Origin: Apiosordaria backusii
Lineage: Eukaryota > Ascomycota > Sordariomycetes > Sordariales > Lasiosphaeriaceae
Direction of reading: 5' to 3'
Length of the DNA: 64,000 nucleotides
Assembly (NCBI GenBank): GCA_030549205.1
Contig: JAUKTV010000001.1
Span: forward strand, 3,720,001-3,784,000
Part shown: positions 56,866 to 64,000 of the stretch, one piece after another
Layout: the number at the start of each line of letters is the position of its first letter
How positions within the stretch are numbered: position 1 is the stretch's first letter
The notes under the pieces: generated by a model
Seen by the model: the letters and a program-made list of their open reading frames with translations, nothing else
Database searches by the model: none
What the model was told of the DNA's origin: nothing
Position numbers and translations under genes: made by a program

Positions 56866-57854
56866 TCACAGCTGATCAATGAGCTTCTGAGCCGCATCGT
56901 CAATGTTGACACCAAACTTCTCTGGCGTGGTTTGCAAATACAGCACACCATCCTCCAGCACAACCTCACAGTACGACGAATATTTGAGGGTATCCACGAT
57001 GCGGAAGGCGTACTCGTTCTTTTCGACAGCCTCAAGAAGACCCTCCTGAACCATCTCGTCTTCTCCAACCTTCTGGTACCTCATCTGGTAAGCCAAACCT
57101 TCAAAGTACTTCAGTGTGAAGTTACCAAGGCGTTCTTGCCAGTCATCCCGGCCCGGGGCCTTCTCGCTGAGCTTGGCAAAGTTGGCCTCGAAGTTGGGGT
57201 TGATGGTGATCTCATCCTGGCTCTTGCCGAGAAGGTCAGCAATGTCCTTCTTGACACCAGCAATGGCGGACTCGTAGTCCTGTCTGATGCCGTTGCGGGC
57301 GTGGAAACTGAAAGGCTTGTCGCTGGGAGCGTTGTTGAGCGCGGGCAAAAGGCTGTTTTCTTGCAAGGCGTTATCGATGTTGACGCCGAGGTTTTTCTCA
57401 TGGAACAGAATGCGCAGCTTCCCGTCTTTGACATCGCAACCGTTGTAAGTGAACCGGGGTGGGTCCTGGTCCTCAACCTCGACTGTCAAGACATGAGCGT
57501 GGGCAAGATCGTTGATCTCTGCGGTGAACTCGTTGCCAAATCTTCCGGAAAGATACCTGATCTGGAAGATGGCGCCCTCGATGTAGGCCTTGATGCAAGA
57601 GCCAAGGCTCTCCTTTGCGTAACCGTCGTTGTGATAGGGCCAGATGGCTTTGGGGTCAGCCTCAATAGTCCAGTCGGTGCCGAGGATTTCGGATAACTGC
57701 TTCTCAAGGTCGGCCTTATTGTTGTCATACTCGTCCCTGACTTCTCGGGTGTTAGTGACTTGGTCAGAACGCAGAAGGGTGAGCCGTGGTAGGACTACTT
57801 ACCATTCTTGCGGACGGCAAGAGAGAGCTTCTCGGCAGGAGGAAGAGGGGCCAT
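56866..57854 (-). CDS. Conserved-looking protein made of two similar halves, function unknown
   Basis: Two exons, 57854-57803 and 57740-56866, joined by a 62-nt intron (GTAAGT ... CACTAACAC ... AAG), give 308 residues. The start is MAPLPPAEKLSLAVRKN. An internal duplication is visible. Half 1 (about 18-150) and half 2 (about 168-305) both read V/I-R-x-[DE]-Y near the start, then LG(S/N)xxxKYxEGxxxQxRY in the middle (LGSCIKAYIEGAIFQIRYLS versus LGNFTLKYFEGLAYQMRYQK), then (L/F)GVNID(N/D)A near the end. This suggests tandem duplication of one domain of roughly 140 residues. No signal peptide, membrane segment or known motif is present; composition is that of a cytosolic globular protein. Family not recognised. 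The plus-strand frame over the same DNA (56815-57696) is antisense. Confidence 0.85.
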
Positions 57855-58631
57855 GGTGACTGGTAGACCGAAGTGTGGAAGATGGGAAGTTGGACAGAGA
57901 AGATGTTGTTTCGGTAGGCAATGTGGGAGATGATGCTGAGGATGTTTAACTTCCTGAGACGACGGCAGAAGGCCCCCTCTTTATATCCAGATCTCGCTTC
58001 TTGTTCCCAGCAAATCGCTCCCCTTCCCAGTGACTGAGAGCATGTAGCCTGGGAGTCCACCCTGGGAGGTTGGGTATCAGGTATCCTAGGTCCAAATCCT
58101 GTCGAGCGACGGAGCTTCGGTCAGCCTCACAGGAGTTATTGCAGAAGCTCGGTTTCGAAGATGTTGACCGCTCTCCTTGTGGAAATGAGTTGTCGTTCGA
58201 ATCGAGGTTGCCGTCGTTAGCGCCCCAACGTGATGCTTTCAGCTCCAGACGGTGACCATTTAGGGCGTTTAGAGCCCCGCACTATCAGGGACGCAACCGA
58301 TGGGAAACACCAAAGACGGCATGCATACTCCCCTGTTTCTCCAGGAAAGGCAACCTCGCCTCTCCTCTACATGGGGTGTGGCGTCTAGTTTGTTGACAAC
58401 ATGATGGGAATTGAGTCCGCCTTGCAGATTGCCCCTTGATGCCAAGACATTCCCGCGCTCAGCTCCAGCGCCTCACGCGCTTTCAGGGGTTGCCAAGCGT
58501 GCTGCCTCCCTTTTCAATGGGTAGCGACTCCAATGCATCACGAACGTGCTTAAAAGAGACGAACAACACACACGGCTCGATACTCACTACGACCAAAATC
58601 AGTAACCGCTGCGAACCGCAGAGTAGCAACC
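57855..58631. other. Divergent promoter region
   Basis: Intergenic stretch between the minus-strand duplicated-domain gene and the plus-strand gene at 58632; both genes are likely expressed from it. No distinct motif was assigned. Confidence 0.5.
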
Positions 58632-59657
58632 ATGCCATCTATGTGAGTGGTGCTATGCCATATGTGTGTCAATAGACGAGCCTACCTGACGCTAACTCAT
58701 GACTGCAGACCGCTCAAAGCGCAAATCGGGATTCGGGACCATTGGGAAAAGGAGGATGGAGCACTCCAAACGACCATCAAGAAACTCGAAGAACTCTTGG
58801 GCCATGAGGTGGACGCCGAGCCTGAATGGCATCTCCTGATTGAGGAACTCGACACATTCTACCCCGACAAAGGGAACCTTGTGGCGATTGTCGCTGAGTG
58901 CGTCCGAGTATGGGCCAAGAGCATGATAGAGCTCTTGGATGACTTTGAACATGAAGCTTGGGGGGAGCAGTTGCTGGAAAAGGTGCCCTCTCGCTTGCGG
59001 CTTTTCGTGGCCGTCGCGGACTCGGACAAGGCAGCTACTTCGTGGTCGGAGCAGCGACGTGGGTTCGTCGTCTCCCTTCCCAAAAAGCAAGTCTTTCAGC
59101 CAACCGAGTTGTTTCCCATCTTCCGTGGCAATCTTCTTGCTTGCTTCGACGCCGACACGAAGAAGACAGACCTCCCGATTCGAGATGCTCAGGCGGATGA
59201 CTGGGCAGAGGTTGAGGTCAATGTGGAGTCTTCCAAGCCACAATCAAAGGTCGAGTTTCTTCCCAACGCAGCATCTCTACCACGTCCCGACCAGTTGTTT
59301 CTTCGACCGCCTTATTACCTGACCATGACGGCAAGCAGCAAGAGAATCGAGTTGCACTGCAGTCACAGCCCTACCCTTCAGTTCTTGTCAGACTACCTGC
59401 AACGTTGGTGTCGAGTAAACCGTCATGACACCACCAACCCTCCGGCTGTCCAGATAACACTTCACCAGTCAGCATTTGGACTGGGCGAAATGTTCAACTC
59501 TTTGGTACTCAGCACAGAGCACACCAGGTATACAAACGAGTTCCAGGTGACGGCACCCATGGTTGCCGCCTTGATTGAGGGCGTGTTGGGTTACGAGCTG
59601 TTGCCGACACAAGGAGGTTGGAGCTTCCGGAGGGACATAGAGTTTAAGATGCTGTAG
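58632..59657 (+). CDS. Unrecognised 319-residue protein with an 11-nt first coding exon
   Basis: Exon 1 is only ATGCCATCTAT (58632-58642). The intron (58643-58708) opens GTGAGT, has GCTAAC 15 bases before the acceptor and ends GCAG. Exon 2 (58709-59657) continues with an isoleucine codon split across the join (AT|A), giving MPSIPLKAQIGIRDHWEKED. The total is 960 nt. The protein is mixed-charge and globular: an N-terminal helical part (TIKKLEELLGHEVDAEPEWH), a middle with AVADSDKAATSWSEQRRGF, and a C-terminal part (YLTMTASSKRIELHCSHSPT; EFQVTAPMVAALIEGVLGYE). No signal peptide or membrane helix. No family is recognised. The splice model is supported by the restored ATG and the consensus signals. 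Confidence 0.8.
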
Positions 59658-59718
59658 TGACAGATGTGTGACCTTGTTGTAGCGAACCTCTGAGCACATC
59701 TTCAACCAATTAGCCGTC

Positions 59719-59805
59719 GCCCGGCTAGCTCAATCGGTAGAGCGTGAGACTCTTAAGGAGTACTCCGAAATCTCAAGGTTGTGGGTTCGACCCCCACGTC
59801 GGGCT
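59719..59805 (+). tRNA. tRNA-Lys(CUU) with a 14-nt intron
   Basis: The acceptor stem GCCCGGC (59719-59725) pairs with GTCGGGC (59798-59804), followed by discriminator T (59805). The D-arm includes GCTC...GAGC. The anticodon stem TGAGA/TCTCA encloses CTCTTA with anticodon CTT at 59752-59754. The T-arm is GTGGG TTCGACC CCCAC. A 14-nt intron (59756-59769) follows position 37 and contains the self-complementary GGAGTACTCC. The gene is on the same strand as the preceding protein gene, 62 bp after its stop. Confidence 0.95.
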
Positions 59806-60658
59806 CAATTCCCGTCGCAGACGATCTTTTTGCTGTTTTATGCTTGACAATTTGTGCATTCTGGCCTTAGGGGTTTCTTTTTGCGTGTGGAATGCTACGA
59901 ATAGAAAAGAAAATTTCTTATGCCAGGTTATCCCCCGTGAGGCTAGTGTTAGAATTATTAAAGATCTTACAAAGAGGCCGAAGACATACCAAGAAAGGGA
60001 ACCCTTGCCGGGGTCTTCAGAGGTTTATCGCATCGCATTGTTGGTGAAGAAATGCCTGCCGCCATCAGTGTGTTCTTTTTCATTGGCCAATTGGACAGCT
60101 GTCAATATTCGGTTTCGGGAACGTGACATGTGAGGCGGAGACTTTGGTGCCATCTAGAGTAGAGCAGAGTAGATACCGGTTGTAAATAGTCAAGCAGTCA
60201 AAAAGCAAGACAAATGACAAGCAGATATGTCAGTGATAGACGCCGTTTGGTTATCAACGGCCATGATCAATGGTCCCCTGCAAGCTGTTGATATGTTCCA
60301 CCTGGGCCTTCGCTGGGCTCTTGGCAGACGATTCCAAACCCGCAGCTTTCCGTGGCGCCGACGTTGCAGACGTCACAGAAGGGAATCTGTGCCCCACCCG
60401 CCTTGCTGCACTAAAACTTCTTCGCCTTAGCGCACTGTTGCCCTTCAGCGCCGGGACCCACCTGGCCGGGAAGATGGAGACCTAAAAAACAGCTCGACCA
60501 ACAAGGCAGGCAGGTGTCTTTTGCTTTGCGGCATTTGCTCTTTGCTCTCTCACACCCTCTCCCTCCTTCTTGACAAACACTCGCTCTTTTTTTGTCGCCG
60601 GCCAGCCTCACGATACCCTCTACTTTCCTCCCCTAGACACCTCCATCAGACCCTCAAC
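59806..60658. other. Intergenic; promoter and leader of the IDH gene
   Basis: No gene is supported. The stretch just before 60659 is C/T-rich (CTCTCTCACACCCTCTCCC), as is usual for a highly expressed fungal metabolic gene. Confidence 0.5.
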
Positions 60659-62041
60659 ATGCTCTCCAGGAACTCTGCGCAGGTAAGTCTTGTCGTCAAC
60701 CCCCCCCCCCCTCATCCAACCCCTGCAAGTCATTACGATTAGCCAGGTTCCCCACCACCTGAGCGCGAACTAAAATCTCAAGGCGGTTCAAGAAGAACAC
60801 CGTTACTGACTGTTGACTCCTCACGAATAGCGCCTCCTCAGGGTCGCCGCTCAGCCCAGCCAGTGCCTCAACATTGCGCGCGGCTTCGCCAGCGTTCAGG
60901 AGACTCCCGCCCAGACCCTTCAGTCCGACATCTTCAAGCCCACCAAGTACGGTGGCAAGTACACCGTCACCCTCATTCCCGGTGACGGTATCGGTGCCGA
61001 GGTTGCCGAAAGCGTTAAGACCATCTTCAAGGCCGACAATGTGCCAGTTACGTGGGAGCAGATCGAGGTCTCCGGTCTCTCAGATGCGACCCCAACTGGC
61101 CGCACCGAGGAGGCTTTCGCCGACGCTGTTGCTTCCCTCAAGCGCAACAAGCTCGGTCTGAAGGGTATCCTCCACACTCCCATCAGCCGGTCTGGCCACC
61201 AGAGTTTCAACGTCGCCATGCGTCAGGAGCTCGATATCTATGCCTCCATCGCCCTGATCAAGAACATCCCCGGTCTCAAGACCCGCCACGACAACATTGA
61301 CCTCGCCATCATCCGTGAGAACACCGAGGGCGAGTACAGTGGTTTGGAGCACCAGAGCGTGCCCGGCGTCGTTGAGTCGCTCAAGATCATCACCCGCGCC
61401 AAGTCTGAGCGCATTGCCAAGTTCGCTTTCAGCTTCGCCCTTGCCAACCACCGCAAGAAGGTCACTTGTATTCACAAGGCCAACATCATGAAGCTTGCCG
61501 ATGGTCTCTTCCGCAACACCTTCAACACCCTCTCCAAGCAGTACCCCATGCTCGAGTGCAACGACATGATTGTCGACAACGCCTCCATGCAGTGCGTCAG
61601 CAGACCCCAGCAGTTCGACGTCATGGTCATGCCTAACCTGTACGGTGGTATCCTCTCCAACATTGCCGCCGCTCTCGTTGGCGGTCCTGGTGTCGTTCCC
61701 GGCTGCAACATGGGTCGTGAGGTTGCTGTCTTCGAGCCCGGTTGCAGACACGTCGGTCTTGACATCAAGGGCAAGGACCAGGCCAACCCCACCGCTCTCC
61801 TTCTCAGCGGCACCATGCTTCTCCGCCACCTCGGCCTTGATGACCATGCTAACCGCATCTCCAACGCCGTCTACCAGGTGATTTCTGAGGGGTGAGTTCC
61901 CAATCAACCCGTGTATCAATCTTTTACTATGCAAATACTGACACCTACTGCAGCAAGGTCCGCACCCCCGACATGGGCGGCGATGCCACCAACCACCAGT
62001 TCACCCGCGCCATTCTTACCGCCATGGAGAACTCGTTGTAA
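60659..62041 (+). CDS. idh1: NAD-dependent isocitrate dehydrogenase, regulatory subunit 1, mitochondrial
   Basis: Three exons, 60659-60682, 60831-61891 and 61954-62041, give 390 residues. The N-terminus (MLSRNSAQRLLRVAAQPSQC) is Arg/Ser/Ala-rich without acids, as expected for a mitochondrial presequence. The mature part opens YTVTLIPGDGIGAEVAESV, the family's nucleotide-proximal loop. It continues NTEGEYSGLEHQSVPGVVES (substrate loop) and HKANIMKLADGLF, and ends GGDATNHQFTRAILTAMENS. In the signature NLYGGILSNIAAAL the two metal-ligand aspartates of catalytic IDH2 (NLYGDILSD) are Gly and Asn, which marks the allosteric IDH1 subunit. With IDH2 it converts isocitrate to 2-oxoglutarate in the matrix TCA cycle and senses AMP/citrate. 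Intron 1 contains a 12-C run (60700-60711). The minus-strand ORF over exon 2 is antisense. Confidence 0.97.
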
Positions 62042-63567
62042 AGATACCCAACAAAACACACAATGCTAATTCACGCGCCCCTACCATGTACATGATCCGA
62101 TTGCGTTGCTCTTCGTCGGTAATTCGTTTATATCGACCTATATACGGGGATCCTTAATTTTTGAGGGGGCGATACCAAGAATGGAGAAAGAAGGGCGTTT
62201 ACAGCGAGGATTTATAGACGGGGGACCAAATGAGCGAGACTGGCATGGGGAGGAGATTCTGGAGAGAAGGCACAGGCTGGACAGGACATCTGTAGCTGTA
62301 CAGTAATAAGGGGATAGAACTGGGTCAGCCATACGGCACACACAGACACACATGTTTACTTTCTTTGGCTATCACTTGGCTTGGACGGGCATAAAGAAGT
62401 CTGGAAGGGTGCGGTGGCCTATGTTAATGATATGATACGAAATGAATCAAAAAATTCGAAAACATATGTCTCTGGTCCTCTACTTGTGCCGTTGTGGCCT
62501 ACTGTGTACATCAATGGAAAAAAGTTCTCAAACTCGGCCCTGTTACACCAGAAAAAAAAACATGAACGTAAAAAATGACACCCTACCCTGTCGAGACGTC
62601 AATTGCCTTTCGTTTGAGCTTACCTCCCTCTTTCGGCGTGACCCTCCGAGCCGAGCGGGCGTCGCGGACAAGCGGCGGATTTATCGGCGAGAAGTGGGGC
62701 AGGGGTTGGGGTTTCGCGAACGTGGTGGGGGTTGCTGGCGCTAGAAATGGCCAAGATTCTCTTGGAGGCTTGGAAAAGGGTTCGGGAAGAAAGTGAGAGG
62801 GGTTGCTAAGCCGCCGAGGCGTATGGATGTATGTAAAGGTGTAGGTTGCTTGGTGAACGTGGAGGGGATGTATTCTTTTGAGAGTATCACGATGGGCAGA
62901 GGAGAGGGTGCGTACAGCGTAGGTATGATGATGATGCATGTAGTAGAAGTACCTACCTAGTGTAGCGTAAATTATGCTTTAAAAAATCTGGGGTGTGGGA
63001 TGTGGGGAGATTTCCAAGATCATGGCAACTCTACAAAGGTACGTGTTTGCAGAAATTAAGTAGGTATGTATGTACCTATTAGAAATGCAGTGACTTATCA
63101 GCAAATAGCAAAAGGTGAGATATGCTAAAGAGGTGAAGTGTGACGTCAGGCTATCCATGTACCCGAGGTATTCTCCGAGTGCTCTCTACCTAGGCAACCA
63201 CTCTACAAGCTCCCAATAAAAGCTTCAAACAAACAAACAGAGCAGACGTCTTAAGCGATTAACAAAAGAAACAAGTATCACTCTGCCCTCCATCATCATT
63301 ACAATCTCTCTCTCAAGTCAAGTATGTATGTACGTGTGTACCCTGGTATTCCATCAACGCCATGATTCATTCCCCTCCCCCTTCTGTCATGTACTTCATT
63401 CCTCCATTACGGCATATGCACGTCTAACCATTACACTCTTGTCCAACCCCCCCTCTGTTTCGCATCTACTGTCCATCAAGAAGAAAAAAAACCGTGAAGC
63501 AACCAGCGCCACGCAATGAATGAGACGACTCCACCTCATACAACAACCAACCAGTCAGTGTGTGTAC
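62042..63567. other. Intergenic between convergent genes
   Basis: No supported gene. ORFs here are short and frame-conflicting. GTATGTATG repeats occur at 63063-63075, and CACACACAGACACACA at 62337-62352. Confidence 0.5.
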
Positions 63568-64000
63568 TCACTGCCTCCATATATGTGTATCCCCCAAGCT
63601 TATGGAGCTAGAAGAGTTACTACTAGCAGCCCCGCTCCCTGGCCCCGGAGGTCTAGCTGCGATCGCCTCTGCCCCAGTCCCAGCTCCTCCATGACTCCTT
63701 CTTGATGGACCTGGTCCTGCACCATAAGGATACTCCCCTTCGCTGCCACCAAGGTTGAATTCGAGACTATCGTTCTCTTCTGTAAACGGTGGTGGTGGGT
63801 CCTGATAAATCCACGGTTGCTCCAGACTGTAACAAGTTGTTAGCTTCGACTCTTGGTCGATATCACTGTAGAAAAAAAGAACAAAACTTACGGAACCACC
63901 AAGTTAGGATTCACAAACCGCAACCCCTTCTCCCTAGCCTCATCAACCGTCGTACTCCCCCTCCTCCTCAACGACCTCTGATCCATCTCCTCCTCCTCAT
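63568..64000 (-). CDS. 3' end of an unrecognised gene, cut by the window edge
   Basis: Two exons are visible. The 5' one (64000-63892) is open from the window edge and reads EEEEMDQRSLRRRGSTTVDE, then REKGLRFVNPNLVVP, ending at CC|GTAAGT. The intron (63891-63827) has GCTAACAAC and TTACAG. The last exon (63826-63568) reads LEQPWIYQDPPPPFTEENDS, then LEFNLGGSEGEYPYG, then a Gly/Ala/Ser-rich disordered tail and ISLGDTHIWRQ before TGA. The acidic start, basic RSLRRR and disordered C-terminus suggest a regulatory or membrane-attached protein tail. Nothing diagnostic is present. The true N-terminus is outside the window. Confidence 0.7.

Noticed and set aside
56815..57696. 293-codon plus-strand ORF
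   Set aside because: Antisense of the two-domain protein. The minus strand has a splice structure and an internal duplication; the plus frame is Leu/Val-rich without domain sense.
61080..61934. 284-codon minus-strand ORF
   Set aside because: It is the antisense of IDH1 exon 2; codon bias of the real gene keeps the opposite frame open. The plus strand carries all family motifs.

Overview
The window comes from the nuclear genome of a filamentous ascomycete, most likely a Sordariomycete. The evidence is: short spliceosomal introns (mostly 50-65 nt) with GT...CTAAC/CTGAC...AG signals; single-gene transcription units on both strands; an AT-saturated, stop-riddled copia-type retroelement of the kind left by repeat-induced point mutation (RIP); degenerate TTAGGG-like repeats; an intron-bearing tRNA-Lys; and fungal-type ECM29, UBX5-like and NAD-isocitrate dehydrogenase genes.

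Layout. 1-4020 is AT-rich RIP-decayed retroelement sequence. 4021-12484 is gene-poor with tandem repeats, a small Gly/Thr/Val-rich gene (minus, 5353-5622) and a three-exon, four-helix membrane-protein gene (minus, 9386-10166). 12485-22723 is a decayed, exon-like and intron-like region. Its core (12782-13860) is a tandem array in which an exon-plus-intron module is repeated about seven times. At its right end are microsatellites, a perfect hairpin and a possible short spliced gene. 25366-26838 (minus) is a clear three-RRM RNA-binding gene. 28-40 kb is again gene-poor, with low-complexity ORFs and simple repeats.

40-62 kb is the conserved, gene-rich part. It holds ECM29 (proteasome adaptor), a UBX5-like Cdc48 cofactor with an ATG-less ORF directly behind it in the same frame, a Ste20/GCK-family kinase, a secreted cysteine-containing protein, an unrecognised protein made of two similar halves, an unrecognised gene with an 11-nt first coding exon, tRNA-Lys(CUU), and the regulatory subunit of mitochondrial NAD-isocitrate dehydrogenase. 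The window ends inside another minus-strand gene.

Functionally, ECM29 and the UBX protein are neighbours that both act in ubiquitin-proteasome/Cdc48 proteostasis; otherwise the genes look unrelated. The items most worth a second look are the repeated exon-intron array, the ATG-less ORF behind the UBX gene, the strict 21-bp periodic repeat ending 22 bp before the ECM29 start codon, a 64-69 bp repeat behind ECM29, and the internally duplicated protein at 57 kb. Exon boundaries were placed by eye from splice signals and reading frame; no alignment or transcript data were available.
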